DNA of 64,000 nt from Talpa occidentalis (taxonomy: Eukaryota; Chordata; Mammalia; Eulipotyphla; Talpidae). A program made the translations under genes and the position numbers. This document shows, piece by piece, positions 23,531 through 36,521 of this stretch (positions are counted from its first letter, which is position 1; every line of letters begins with the position of its first letter). The notes below the pieces were generated by a model. That model was given only the letters and a program-made list of their open reading frames with translations. It made no database searches and was not told where the DNA came from. The stretch lies in contig NW_023605194.1 of the NCBI RefSeq assembly GCF_014898055.3, positions 63,551,361-63,615,360 of the forward strand, read 5' to 3'.

Positions 23531-24684
23531 GGCTCTGGGCTGCGCTGAGAGCCTCCTGAGTAATGAGATGTTGGAACCGTTTGTTCCCTTGTGTGCAGCC
23601 AACCAGAAACCCAGCCTGGGGCTTCAAAGTCCACGCCTGGCAGGCAGCACCCCACCCCCCTGCTCCTTCAGCCCTGGCTTCTCGGATTCTGGATAAGTTT
23701 CGCGCTTTCTTCCTCAGTTTCCCTTTCTGTGAAATGAAGCGCTGACACAGGACAGCCTCAGTCTCTTTTGTTCTAAATTAGGCACTGTTTTCCTGCATTG
23801 CCAGGACTTTTCCAAGCTGGCTTCCCCCAAGGCACAGTCTGGATTGTCCCAGTTCTCTGAATGTACACACTATCTCGGGAGCTGATAGCTGGAGAATGCT
23901 GGATCCACGAACCCCATGTGACAGCACAACATGGAACAGCACAGCAGCTGACTTGAGCATTACCTGGTTGTAGGTAACTTGGGGGTGTCCTGGACTTGGA
24001 CCACAGAGGTGGGTTGGCTCCTTTCCTTATCCAACACTGCTATGTGCAGGGCAGAGCCCTGTGGTGCTCCCCACCACAGCTCTGAAACCCTGAGCTTCTG
24101 CGCATAAAGGCTGTCTCTACACAGGCAGAGGGTGCCAACCCAGTACTCTCAGAGGCGGGACTCAGCCCCATTATGCCACACTATGCCCCTACCCCATGTC
24201 ACCTGTAACCAGACCCCTCCTACTGCAGTGCCGGGCACCCATTCCATCACCCTCCTATGTTTGCAGGCTTTATGCCTCGTCTGTATGGTGCTCTCTGCTT
24301 AGGCTGCTTGTTCCTTTTGTGCCCCCAGCTTGTTCCACCTCTGTGAGGAGGGAGCTGGCTCCTGCTGGCACACTGCCTCCCTCTGCCTTCCTGTGGCTCT
24401 CAGCTCTTCTCCAGGGAGGTGGGCCACCTGCTCCACCTCTAGCCCCACCCTGGAAGGCTGAGTGCATGAGTGCCCAGTGCCAGGCTGTTGTCCTTTCCAA
24501 AACCTGGCTGCAGACCTGCTGGGGAGGTCAAAATTGGATTGATCCATTGAGCCCAGTTTCTGGTACCTGTCTGGGTGACCCTCTAATCCAATCCCCTGCG
24601 GGTCTGAGTGGAAGGAAAGGTGGAGGCAGAAGGAATTAGTCCTTTTTTCTTCCTAGCCCAACTGACCTGGGACATCAGATCTGT
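23531..24684. other. No gene seen
   Basis: GC-rich single-copy-looking DNA. The 147-codon plus frame at 24196-24639 and the minus frames opposite it have no recognisable domain. Confidence 0.45.
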
Positions 24685-24868
24685 TCTTGGAGCTCCTGGT
24701 TCTTAGCCTTTGGCTGAATTACACCGCCCGTTCTCCTGGGGCTCCAGCTTCCAGATCCTGCGAATTCTCAGCCTCCATAATTACACAAGTCAATTCCTTA
24801 TAATAAATCTCCTCCTATGTATTTAACCTATTGGTTCTGTTTCTCTAGAGGCCCCTGACTAATACAGC
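24685..24868 (+). mobile_element. LTR 3' end fragment (MaLR/ERVL-type)
   Basis: 'ccttataataaatctcctcc' (24797-24816, with an AATAAA polyadenylation signal) leads into 'ttggttctgtttctctagag' and 'gcccctgactaatacag', the terminal words of a common mammalian LTR. The same family in reverse orientation is at 46655-47240. Confidence 0.65.
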
Positions 24869-25479
24869 AAGAATGACATCACACCTGTTCACATCCAACA
24901 AAGACCTCCAAGGAGGTCTTTCATGCAGAGGGCATGAAAGGGTATTGTGTGTCTAGAGGAGGCTGGGCCCGCCTTAAAGACCGTTCTTCTTCTGCTGCCC
25001 AGTGAGGCCCATCATGGCCCCTCCTGGTGCCCAGCCCCATGCCCAAGGGCCACCAAGAAATCCTCACTTGAACCCCATTTTTTGCTGCTTTCTGTTATTC
25101 TAACATAGCTTTCAGGACTAATAGTAAACCGATATTTGGAAAACACTGTTATAGAGCCAGTGCATCAGGGATACGATAATTAGATGAGCAGCAGAAATGG
25201 AGAGCTCCAGACCCCTGACCACTGTCCACTGTGAAGACAGATGCTTAAACCTTAAACAAATTATTAGCAAATAGAATTTGCTGTATATTAAGATACTAAT
25301 ACTCCACAAGCAGGAGCGGTAAGGGTGTGGAGTGTGAGGGAAGGAATAACAGGGGCCATTGACCAATGTGTCACATGGCAGATAGTGAGTAGCGACACGG
25401 GAAGGGCTTTGGGGCCAGCAATGCCCTGACCTGGTAGGTGACATAGACTCTGCACTTTGGAAGACTCATGGGCTGCACA
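24869..25479. other. No gene seen
   Basis: Mixed sequence. From about 25100 it becomes AT-richer and may already belong to the following L1. Confidence 0.4.
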
Positions 25480-26500
25480 TTTAAGTATTATGCTTCAAAA
25501 ACAATTGAAGAAAAGCAAGGAAACAATGGGAAAGGAAGCAACAGGGAAAAAATATTTGCTGTGCATGTAGCAAATCAAGGGCTAGAAACTTAAAAATCAA
25601 CAAGAAAAAATACAATCTGCAGGAAAACTGGGCAGGGGATAAAAAAGAGTAATTTGAAGAGGAAATGTGGATGGCCATTAAGTATATACAGTCAGGTGTT
25701 CAACATTGTTAATTATGAAGAAAATAGAAATGAATGGAAACAAAACGTTCCCATCCATCGGTCTGGGAAAACATTGTGTCTGATAATCCCGAGTGGATAA
25801 AATGATGAGCAGTGGGGGAATGTCATGCCCATAGGCAGGGGTGAAAATTAATCCAACCGCTCAGAGGAATGGAATACAAAAAAATGTGTGAATTTGAAAA
25901 AGTACATTCCCAAGGATGCTGAAATTCCACTCTGGGTACATTCTTTGGATACAACTAGGGGGATGAATAAGGATGTTCATTTATATAGCTGGTGATAGCA
26001 CAAAACTGGAAATAACTTAAATCATTAGGGAAGTAGATATTAAAAAATGTGAGATAGTTATGAGCTAGGCTGCTGATGGAGAAGTAAAAATGAATGAATT
26101 AGATCAAAATGTACTGCTCTGAATTATCTTGTAAATAGATTATAGTCTGAAGGTCTTGTGGACCTTCACCATCCACATGTGCTCGTGTGTGTGTGTGTGT
26201 GTGTGTGTGTTTATATGTCTTGAAATGTGAAACAAGTGGACTGCAAAGAGGCCCCTGACGTCATGCCAACATTTGCTTCCAGGGAAGAGGAAAAGCACCT
26301 TGAGTCAGGAGGGAAGGTCATGTGCAGTATTTTATTGATTTTTACATGAATCTAAACTTTTGAAGTCAACACAATCAAGTCTTATATCTATAAATTCTGA
26401 TGGTGGGTGCACTGGTGTCTGTTATAATTTGTATTTTTCTATAGTTGTAAAACTTCGTGCAGGAAAATAAATACACAAAGGAAAACCAAGAGAACTGATT
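25480..26500 (+). mobile_element. Old L1 (L1M), ORF2 C-terminal and 3' UTR, sense
   Basis: Words such as 'gtggatggccattaagtata' (25668-25687), 'ccaaggatgctgaaattcca' and 'agcacaaaactggaaataac' (25997-26016) are degraded forms of the L1 ORF2 C-terminal region ('aatggccaacagg...', '...caaaaatggaaacaacc'). A (GT)n tract occurs at 26186-26212. No frame survives. Confidence 0.7.
26186..26212. repeat. (GT)n microsatellite
   Basis: Uninterrupted GT dinucleotides, about 12 units, inside the old L1 3' region. Confidence 0.95.
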
Positions 26501-29500
26501 AACCAGGAGGAGGCTAGGGGAGGGATCTATTTAAGAAGACACATGAAGTGGGAGAAGGTGGTAGCTGCTACCACAACTGAAACAGGGTTGGCCCGGCTAA
26601 GCCTGATCTCCAGTTTATATTCATAAACTTATCCAGTGTATGATGGGTCTGAGCTCCTCACTGCCTTGGGAAGACGGCACCCATGGGTGCCCTGGGTAAG
26701 GACTGCTGGTCACTGTTGGCTCAGGCCATGCAGGCCTTTACTTTGGGTCACTTCTGGCCTCTGAGCAGCCCCCTCTGGTCTCTAGTTCATCCTTGTTCAG
26801 GAAGCTGTTTGGGGATCTGGTGACCTCAGCCCCAGACAAAGATGAGCTCTGTTCACTTCCATCCACAACCGATGCCAGAATCCAGGCCAGTCACAACTCT
26901 GTGTGGCCCTCTACACCCTCTGTACCCCCAAGCCCTCTGATTCTAGGCTGGGGGAGACGTTAGGTTTACACCAGAACTGTAAAAATAACAGCTCGCACTT
27001 AGCATGTGCTTAGAACTCACCAGGCAGACCCTGGTCATTTTCTCTTGTCGTCTGTTTTAGTCCTGACAACCACCCTCCGTGGGAGCGAATACCAAGAGAC
27101 CAGCAGCCAGCACTGGGAGGGAAGTCTCCTCCTCTGAGCTGTACCCACTCCAACCCACTTCTCCTTGTTCTCACCCTTGTGAGAGTGAAACCAGGAGCAC
27201 AAATGGGATGGGTGTGCAGCTTAGATTTCAACTCATTCTCCTTCAATCAATGGGCTGTGCTCCCAGGAGAGCCTCAGCCCTGGGGCCACATCCCCAAATC
27301 CCTTGAGTGCTTGGATATCTGAGGCCAGCATGTTTAGTACTTTAGGATATGTGTCAATGCCTATTTAAAAAGCTAGAAGTAGATGAGGAGGGAATGGTAC
27401 AGGAACTGGAGGTGGCTTTCAGGGTCTCCTGCTCCCTGATCAAGGCCTATTGATTCTCTCTGAATGCCTGACCACCCAAGCAGTGGTCTGCTGTGGACAG
27501 ACAAAATGTTAGGCAGGAACATGGAGTGTGGAGGGACCAGAGCAGGAGCTCAGGAGCAATTCCTGCTCTTCAGGCCAGGTCTCCACAGAGGACAACTCTC
27601 TCTTGCGGGAGTCATGTGTGCCAGGGGTCTCTGCCCCATGTTGGCCTGTCCTAATCCCCTTTCTTCCAACTGATTCCCAGAGCTGGCTGCAAATGCTGAT
27701 GGAATAGTCTAGAAAGACACTCATCCATTTTGACTGTCTTTCAGCCTCCAGATGGCTTACACTAGCAGTGGGCTTCCTGGGCCCTCCCACTCAGCTCACC
27801 CCACCTCTGGCCACCACCTGCCTGGATTGGGCAGTCTTTGGTTCCCACCTTAGCTTTTGGGTCTTAACATTCATGCACCATTTATGACTGAGAACAATTC
27901 CCACAGCCCTTCCAGAGCCTCCCAACAGGGTTGAAACCTCAGTGATGACAGTGGTCTCACGAAGGACCTTCTTTGCAGGCCTCCACAGCTCTTATTTTCT
28001 CCTGCGCTTTGTATTTCTTTAACCTTTTGCTCTGTGAAGTTCAATATCTCACATTCTCTTTCTCAGATATTGATTCTGCACTTTATTGCTTCCAGTGTTG
28101 TATTTAAGTCTTATTAACATACCCCATTCATTGACTGGATCCCTGCCTCACAGATATCTGGCAAACCGAACCCGGTTTTCAACCCAGAGCCCTCTCTGTA
28201 GTCCTTGTGAGTCCCTTGCTTTGTTTCTCCTGTTCATAGTGCTTTTTTATTTCTATAATAAATCTTTTTTAGTTCAATAAAATTGGCAGCAATGTCTCCT
28301 CTTTTATTTCATTAGCTATTTGAATCTCTTCTTTTTTTCTTATTCAATATAGACCCTTTGTCAGTTTTTTCCTTTTCTTGTAAAATTTAGGTAACATTAG
28401 TTTACAGTGCTGTATAGGTTCTAACATTTCATTTCTTGCCATGTCCACCACCAAATGCCCACTCCCCACCCACCACCAACCACAGACCAGAGCATAGGCC
28501 CCCAGAGGCTCTGACAGACCCTAGGCCCCAGCTAGTCCTCTCAGGTTGCAAGAGCTGAGGCGAGGGAGGGGTTGCCACCAAAGCAGAGGGCAGAAGCTGC
28601 CTTCTTGGCTGCCAACAAGCACTCGAAATGAAAGAAATAAGTTCCAGAAGACCTAGCATCATGCCATACTCTCCATGGATTCAAAGAATTCTGTGGTTGG
28701 GTCTGGTTTTTCCTGCTGGAACTCATCTACGTTTCTAAGTCAAAGTGATAGTGACAATGGAGGTGGGGTTGCCTCGCTTGCACCACACTCCCACCCCTAC
28801 TTTGAGAAGTAGGTCTTGGTGTCTGCTCACAGTGGACCCCAGGGAGGGAGGCTCAGCATTACTGTGCCTGCTTGGAGAGATTGAAAGGGTAGTAATGCAA
28901 TCAGCACCTCAAGACTATGTGCAGAGAGCTTTTGCCGTGGTATCATGTTCATTCCTGTGACCCCCCTCACAAGTTGGACAGAAAACCCCACCAGGGGCTG
29001 AGGCCCTCCTAGCCTGGCTCCATCCATCTGTTCAGCCTTGGTTTCTGTTCGCTTTGAGCACATCTTGGGTCACCATGCTCATCCCCACCTTCACACCTGT
29101 GCTTGTGCAGACCCCTCATCCTGAAGTTTGGCCCCGAAGCTAGAGGGCTCTGCCCAAAGGCCAGATTCCTCAGGACTTTTGCATCTCTGATTGCACTTGC
29201 AAGAAGCAATCCCTCTGGTCTCAGATGGCTTCTTATTTACACGTCTGGTGTCTCAAAGTAAAGTTGGGAGAAGTAACACTGACAAATATGTATTAGTATG
29301 ATCAAGTTCAAATAACACATTAGAAATTGTGTTATTTTCCTTTTGGAACACAAGATGGATTAAAGAGAAAAAATAAGGACAGAGAGACAGGCAAGTTGAA
29401 TACCGAATGTTCTAACACAACTGCAAATGATAATTGTTTACAAAATCTGGTGAAGACCCATCTTCTGGTCTTGCACACACTTAGAAACAAATCAATCATC

Positions 29501-30309
29501 ACAAGGTTATGATTAAGAAATGCCTCAGCAGAATCAAGCAAAGTGCTGGAGCCTCCATGTATCACTGGTGCCCCTGACCTTGGGTGGGACATGGGTCTGC
29601 CACACTGGGAAAGGTGGCCCAGGAGACCTGTCCCTGGGTACAGCAGTGGGGGTCTGGGCTTGGTGTTTGTGTGTTGATCCAAGTGTGCACACCTGACATA
29701 CCCAGATGCACTGAGGCCCAGCCGAACCCCAGTTGGCCGTGATCTGGGTAGTGAAGGCTGAAGGCCTAAGGAAGCCCCTTGGGAGGCGAAGAAGGGGCTG
29801 TGCCCTGTGACCCCAGTACTCAGCTGTCCCTCCCCTGTTATCTAAGACTTGTTCACAGAGGTTAAGGCCCCAGAGGCTTTGAAGTGTAAAGTGGAAGGTG
29901 GAGGTCAATTGAAAATCAATTGTGCAGGACAAGCAAGGCAGCTCTAATTCAGGGACAGACAGCTTCTCCCAACTGGGCAGCCCCAGGGCCATAGGGGAGG
30001 CCTGGTGAGCTGAGCCCCACTGGGCCATAGCCTGCCAGCCCTACTCAGGCTCAGCCTCCTCTGGGCTCCTGCGGGTCTGGATCCTGTGGGGGCTAAAGGA
30101 ATGGCTGCCACATGTCCTGGGTCTGTTCCTTGGTACCAGGCTGCCTCAGACAAGTCTCATGCACTTGGCCTCAGCTTGTACATCGACATGGTCCCCCTCA
30201 CCTCGTGGAGCCTGGATGTTAGCCATCAAGTGGGAATGGCTCTGGGAGGTCCTGGAGGAAGAAGTTGTACTGTATGTACCTTTGGGGCTTGGAGCCACCT
30301 GTCCCATTT
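26501..30309. other. Single-copy-looking DNA, no gene seen
   Basis: Mostly GC-rich. The part 26960-27190 is probably an antisense MIR/L2 remnant (weak). The 164-codon minus frame 30028-29534 has no domain, no plausible exon boundaries and no start context. A small AT-rich patch with the words tataataaatcttttttagt and caataaaattgg is at 28250-28290. Confidence 0.45.
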
Positions 30310-30480
30310 TAGTCACTCAAATGCTTAGTGGGCTTTTATTTGGCAAATAATCATTCAGTGATTGCGATAGGCTCAGGACAGGGGCCAAAGCAACAGGACA
30401 GACCCAGCTCTGCCCCCAGAAGCTGGTGTTGTATGAGAGAGCCAGACCCATAAACAGAAAGCCTGGGTAAGCTGTCCTTC
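30310..30480 (-). mobile_element. L2 LINE 3' end, antisense
   Basis: Plus-strand words 'tatttggcaaataatcattc', 'gattgcgataggctcaggac' and 'aggggccaaagcaacaggac' follow the L2 3' end read backwards ('tttattgagcacctactatgtgcc...'). Confidence 0.6.
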
Positions 30481-33237
30481 TCTTCCTTGCAAGAAAAGGC
30501 CCGGCAACACCAAGAGCTGTCCAGCTGAACATGGGGGTGAGCCAAGGGAGAAAGCAAGCGGAGAGCAAGCATAGCTTGGCAGCTGGGTGGCTGCAAGTGA
30601 CATGGGCGAGGTGCTCAGAAGGGCTCATGCTTGGGTCAACTCACCTGTGACCATCTTAGAGCTCTTAGCTGTTTTATCGTTGAACTTGTGTTTTCTAAGT
30701 GAAGTTCTCAGACCACAGAGGAGGTCTGGGAATATTCATGCAGCCCCATTTTCACCTACCTTCATGAAGTCTCAGGAGAGTCGGTCATAGTGAGTAGCAG
30801 TGGAGGCAAGCCAGCCCCAGCAGGTCATGCTTTCTGGTAGTCAGACTCATGGGCAAGGGTATAAGAAACGCACAAGGAGCCCCATCATATCCCTTCTCAC
30901 TGGTATCACCTCCTGGATTCATCGGCTATTCATGTTGAAATGATGATCTAGAACAGGGAGAGAAGGTCACCTTGAGAATGAGCTCAAGTTGAGAGTGTTG
31001 GAGAATGTGCCCATATCAGGAAGTGAACTTAAAACGCTGAGTTGGTTTTGTGACATGTTTGCACTGATCTGATGAGAAAAATATATATACATCTATGAGT
31101 TATGGAAATTTCGGTAATTCTACATATGAGTTATAGGCTCTTACATTTTCATTTAAAGCTGACATTGAACAAGATGAATGGTAAAACAGGACAAATCATT
31201 GAAGGCTTTCATTTTTCTTTACGTAGAATGATTTTATACAGCAAATTAAAACACCAGGAAAGAAAGGAAGAAAGTTCATCTCTTTATGAAGATGTGGAAA
31301 GTAAGGGGAGGGGAGTGTGGTCTGGGTGGCAGCTGTAGTTATGGTCCTTGCAGAGAGGTGGGGCAGTGTAAAAGACCTCTCAAGCATGGCTATTCTGTGC
31401 CCTCTTAAAGACAGCCTGGGAGTGGGGGTGTGGGGCAAATAGGGAGCAGCCCCTTGCCTGGTGTCATTCAGACTAACATTATCCTCCATATACCCTTTCG
31501 CTTAAACAAGGTTCTCTGGGCAAGAGTGGAGTTCAGAAACTGGTGGCATAAGCGATAGATCCCTGGTTGGGTTGAGGCGTGTCCTTGAACTTTGCCAGAT
31601 GCACCCCACAGTTATCTGTAACTGGGGGACAGTCCCACCCCACCAACGCCTATGGGCACTGTGGTTTTGGGAAGTTACTTGATTTCATCCCTTTGGTTGT
31701 TGTTTCTCTGCCATTTTGCCCCTCCCCTACCTGGAGGTGAGCTTTGCCTGAGTGAGGTCTGCCTACAAGGAAGATACAGACTCTTTCACTCATCAGCCCT
31801 GCTCTACATGCCCAGCTGGGAGATGATGGCCTGTGTGGAGTCTGGGGAGTGCTGCCTTCCACTTGAAAGTGTGGATGATTAAAGCCTCGGCCTGTGGTGC
31901 TAGGAGCAACTCCATTAGCTCTGGGGAAGTGGCACATGGCTTCCCCCCTCGTGCACTTGCTCCAGGGAGGGAGGCAGCAATTAAACACATACACACACAC
32001 ACACACACACACACTCACATGCACACATGCAATCACCTCCTGTGATACTAACAGTAGCTCTGTGAGTTCAGCAAGGTGGGGTTGGAAGTAAAGAGCACGC
32101 AGGCTTCTAAATGCTGGACTGGTCTCTAAATGTGTGTCTCTTTCATTTAATCCTCACATGTCTCTCACAACTATCACATCGACTGCTATTTCCAGAGCAA
32201 GTATTCTGTGTCGGGGATTTTCAATGTTTGGTCTTAGATCTTCATGTGTGTTTAAATGGAGAAGGGGACGGAGGCGCTGGTCCTGCACGTGGGCTCTGGA
32301 GCAGGCTCCCCATGCTGTCCCTGAGCACTCTCCAGGACTCCAAGTTTTTCTACCCTCCTGACTCACTTTCCACCTCTCTCACCCACTGTGCTTCCCCAAG
32401 CATTTCCCTGCCTTCTTCAATCAAATCTTCCTCTTGGGATCTGACTTTGTGGGAACCTGAACTCAGACCCCTCCCCCTTGTGATATACAGAGAGGAAATA
32501 AGCACAAGGAGGGCAGCAGGGCCTAAGGGAATGTCCAAAATCTTCAGTAGCTTTGGGTCAGACCCCAAACCCCAACCCCAGGCCACCCTCAGGCAGCAGT
32601 GTTGCCCAAGGTTTCCACTTACCTTGAGCTCAGATGAGTTGGCAAATGGTTCTTTTCAGCATCTTGGCCCATTTCATGACCAGAGCTGACCCCTGGATGC
32701 AACAGGTATATACAAGGCCGTCAAGTAGGAGAAATGGGGAGTTTTGAGAAATGTGGACACTCCGATGTCTTTAAAAACGCATCCATGGCATCCAAGAGTT
32801 CTGTGGTGTGACAAGTCTGTGGCTTGCAGGTGTTCGAGCTGGGAAGTAGCTCTTGGGTTTGGCCACTCTGGGCACCCAGCTCACAGGAGGAGAGGGCACT
32901 TGGGACTGGGACTGATAGTGCTCAGGGACAGCTTGGGGAGACTGGAAGTGGAGCCAGGGCACGACTCCCTTTGCTTCCTGATGCCCAAGTTAACTCCTTG
33001 GACTTCGGGTGCAGTGGCTGCGGGGGACAGGAACCGCTCAAGGACATGGCAGAGGCTGCAGAGCGGGATGATTGGCTGAGGATTGCTTAGGCTTTTTGAA
33101 AGGATTATTTGGAAGGTCATCCTTCCTGGCCCGGAGAGGCAAGGGGAAGAAGAGGAGAGATGAGTCAGGAGCTAGCAACCCCCACTGGGCCCTAGCCAGA
33201 TTCCAAGAAAATATATTTTTAAAAAAGCACGTGGAAT
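30481..33237. other. Single-copy-looking DNA, no gene seen
   Basis: Short frames only; the longest (32111-32689 plus, 192 codons) has no recognisable domain and is opposed by open frames on the other strand. Weak MIR-like words occur near 32130-32220. An (AC)n microsatellite lies at 31987-32013. Confidence 0.45.
31987..32013. repeat. (AC)n microsatellite
   Basis: About 13 AC units, essentially uninterrupted. Confidence 0.95.
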
Positions 33238-33571
33238 TTCAGCATTTAAAAAGAAGCTCTTATTGGGGTATGATTCACTTACCATATAATTTGCCCTTTA
33301 AAAGATATACAACTCAATGGTTTTTTAGTACATTCACAGAATTGCACAACTACCGCCACTAATTTCAGAACACTTTCATCATTCCAAAAAGAAGCACCAA
33401 ACCCATTAGCAATCACCTTCCATTCCCTCCTTCCCCACCCCTCTGAAGCATTAATGTACTCTCTGTCTCCATAAACTTGCCTATTCTGGACATTTCATAA
33501 AAGGAGTCATACTTTATGTGTTTTTTTGTGACTTTTCCCCCACTTATCATTTTTTCAAGGTCCATACATAG

Positions 33572-33765
33572 ATATAGTTATGCATCTCTTAATGACAGGG
33601 ATTTGTTCTGAGAAAATGCATTCAGAAGTAATTTTGTTTTTGTATGAGGTTATAGAATGTACATAACACCCAGGTTACATGGGATAGCCTACCAGCATCA
33701 CCGTTGTATATGTGGTCTGTTGTGAACTGGAATATCATTAAAGGACATTTATGGTCATAACCTTC
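33572..33765. mobile_element. DNA-transposon remnant nested in the old L1
   Basis: It starts 'tagttatgcatctcttaatg' and ends with 'atatcattaaaggacattta'. The two ends are imperfect inverted copies around CTYTTAATGA / TCATTAAAGG. This matches a remembered non-autonomous mammalian DNA element ('atgcgtcgcttaacgac...'), here with a large internal deletion. L1 sequence continues on both sides. I cannot assign the superfamily safely. Confidence 0.55.
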
Positions 33766-34313
33766 CATTGAATGGACAGAGCGGATTTCTTTTATTCATC
33801 AGTTGAAGGACACTTGGGTAGCTCTTATTTTGGCGTTATTATGAATAATGCTGCTAATGAACAAGTTTTTGTGTGGAATATATTTCAATTCTTATTGATA
33901 CGTTGGAGTAGAATTGCTGGGTCATATAGTAAGTTACGTTACATTTTGAGAAACTTTCAGTCTGTTTTCCAAACCAGCTGAATCATCATGCATTGCTATG
34001 GTTCTGATTTTGTCACATTCTTGCCAACTCTTGTTTTGTGACTTTTTGGTTCTAATCATCCTAGTAGGTGAGAAGTTGTATTGCAATGTGGGTTTGACTT
34101 GTATTTCCTCAATGGCTAATGATGTTAAACATCTTTTCATGTGCTTATTGTTCATTTGTATTTTTCCTTTGCAGAAATGTCTGTTCTGATCTTTGCCCAT
34201 TCTTACATTAGGTTTGTCTTTTGAGGAGCAGTTTACATATTCTAGGTACCAGTCCCTTATCAGATCTATGATTAGGGTTTGTAAATATTTTCTCCCATCC
34301 TGCATTTTTTTTT

Positions 34314-34445
34314 CAGCTAAATATCTGATTTTTTAAATTATTTTTAAAAATATTTTATTTTATATAATTCTTACATCATTTTTCATTTTTGCACAATGTA
34401 TGCATTTTCATTTTGGTTATATTCCCCACACAATTCCACCCCCCT
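34314..34445 (-). mobile_element. Very short L1 3' tail insertion
   Basis: Only the last ~130 bp of the younger L1 (A/T tail, 'attcttacatcatttttcat', 'cattttcattttggttatat', C-run). It is flanked by cctgcattttttttt at 34299-34313 and a near copy with one inserted G from 34446. Confidence 0.75.
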
Positions 34446-35836
34446 CCTGCATGTTTTTTTTTTAAATTTATTTTCTGGATAGTGTACCAAAAGATTTAAA
34501 TCTCAAAGAAATCCAATTTGTCTATTTTTTGTCACTGTGCTTTAAAAAAACATTGCCTAATTCAGGGTCATGAAGATTTCTCCTTTTTTCTTTCTAAGAA
34601 TTTACTAGCTTGAACTGCTATTTTAGGTCTATGATTCATTTTGAGTTAACTTTTGTAAACTATATGATGTAGGAATCTAAACTCCTTTTTTATATTTGGA
34701 TATCCAGTTATAACAACATCATTTGTTGAAAAATTGTTATCTTGCCATTGAATGGTCTTGGCATTTGTGCAGAAAATCAATTGACTATAAATGTGAGCCC
34801 CTAATTCTGCACTCTTAATTCCATTTCATTGCTCTATTTGTCTATCCTATGCCTAGACCATACTGTCTTAATTATTGTAGCTTTGTAGTAAGTTCTAAAA
34901 TCAAGAAGATGAGTCTTCCAACTTTATTTTTTACCTCAATTTTTTGTCTGTTCTTGATTTTGTATATGAATTTGAAGCTAAGCTCATCAATTTCTGTATA
35001 AAAGTAAAACCAAAACTAAATTTTAAAACCTGTGATTTATTTTAAGGAATTGCATCATCTCTGTAGATAATTTTGGAGAATAGTGCCATCTTAGTAATAT
35101 TAAGTGTTCTGATTCATGAATGAGATGCCTTTCCATGTATTCAGATCTTCTTTAATGTTTTTCAGTGATGTGTAGTTTACAGCGACCAAGTCTCACCCCA
35201 TCTTTTATTATTTTTTCCTAAGTATTTTATTCTTTTTGATGCTATTATAAATGGGACTTTTCCTTCATTTAATTTTCAAATCACTGTTCATAAGAATATA
35301 GAAAAACAATGGATTTTTGTCTATTAATTTTCTCTTCAAACAACTTGCTGAACTCATGTACTAGTTTTCATCGTTTTCTTGTGATTCGTTGGGATTTTCT
35401 ACACACACACTTGTTATGTTACCTGCAAATAGAGATAGTTTTATTTCTACCTGTCTAATCTACCCTGACTAGAACCTCCAGTACAATGTTTACTAGAAAG
35501 TGGTAAATACAGATATCCCTGTCTTGTTCCTTAGTGGAAAAACATTTTGTCTTCTACCATTAAACATGATATTACAATTTTTTCATGGGTGCCCTTTGGA
35601 AGGTTAAAGAATTTCCCTTCTATTCCTAGTTTGTTATTTTTCCCATGAAAATATGTAAGTCAAATGCTTATTCTACTTCTTTTGAGATAACCATGTGTGT
35701 CTTTCCCTTTATTCTGTACAAATGTGGTATTTTGTACAGATGGATTATTGAATGTTATACCAATGTTACATTCTTGGGCAAAAAACTCACTCATGATATG
35801 TAATCATCTTTTTATGTGTTCTGGATTTTATTTGCG

Positions 35837-35862
35837 AGTATATATATATATATATATATGTA
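35837..35862. repeat. (TA)n microsatellite
   Basis: A run of TA/AT dinucleotides inside the old L1. Confidence 0.9.
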
Positions 35863-36214
35863 TAAGGGCTATTTATCTGTAGTATTCTTTTATTGTGGTG
35901 TCTTTGTTGGGTTTTGGAGTCAGGGTAATAATGGCCTCACTGAGTGAGTTGGGAAGTGTTGCTGCCTATTCACTTTTTTTGAAGAGTATGTTGACGATTG
36001 GTAATAATTCATCTTTAAATGTTTGTTAAAACCCACCAGTGAAGTTATCTGAGTTTTGGATTTTCTTTGCGGGTAATCGTTTCGTTATGAATTCAACTTC
36101 TTTATTTTTATATTCAGATTTTCTATTTCTTCTTGAATCCATTAGTAGTCTTTGCCTCTTAGAACTTGTCTATTTCATCTAGGTATCTAATTTGTTGGCA
36201 TGCAATTGTTTATT

Positions 36215-36521
36215 TTTTTTAAGATTTATTTATTTATTTATTTATACAATATTGATTGATTGATTGATTTATACAAGCACTGGGTACAGTCAGAAGCGCG
36301 GGAGGGTGAGAGAATTCACCAGAGCCAGAGCAGAGAGCAGAGCAGGCAGAAGGACTGAAGTACACTGCTGAGGGGAGCAGCGGGCGGCAGGAGAGGTCTA
36401 CCGTGCCATGTGGGACCTTCCTCCGGTGGCCCGGGAGCAGCCGGGGATCGAACCGGTGCTGCAGAGGCTGCGGGCAGCTTCGCAACCCAGTGCTCAACCG
36501 CTGCGTCATCCGGGGAGGCCC
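36215..36521 (-). mobile_element. tRNA-derived SINE (Rhin-1-like), CpG-rich younger subtype
   Basis: Full length and close to the 5375-5643 copy, with CpG-rich head (GGATCGAACCGG near 36446) and a long (TTTA)n/(GATT)n tail at 36222-36270. The target repeat tgcaattgtttatt is at 36201-36214 and 36522-36535, perfect over 14 bp. Confidence 0.9.

Noticed and set aside
29534..30028. 164-codon minus-strand frame
   Set aside because: No recognisable protein, no exon borders, open frames on the opposite strand.
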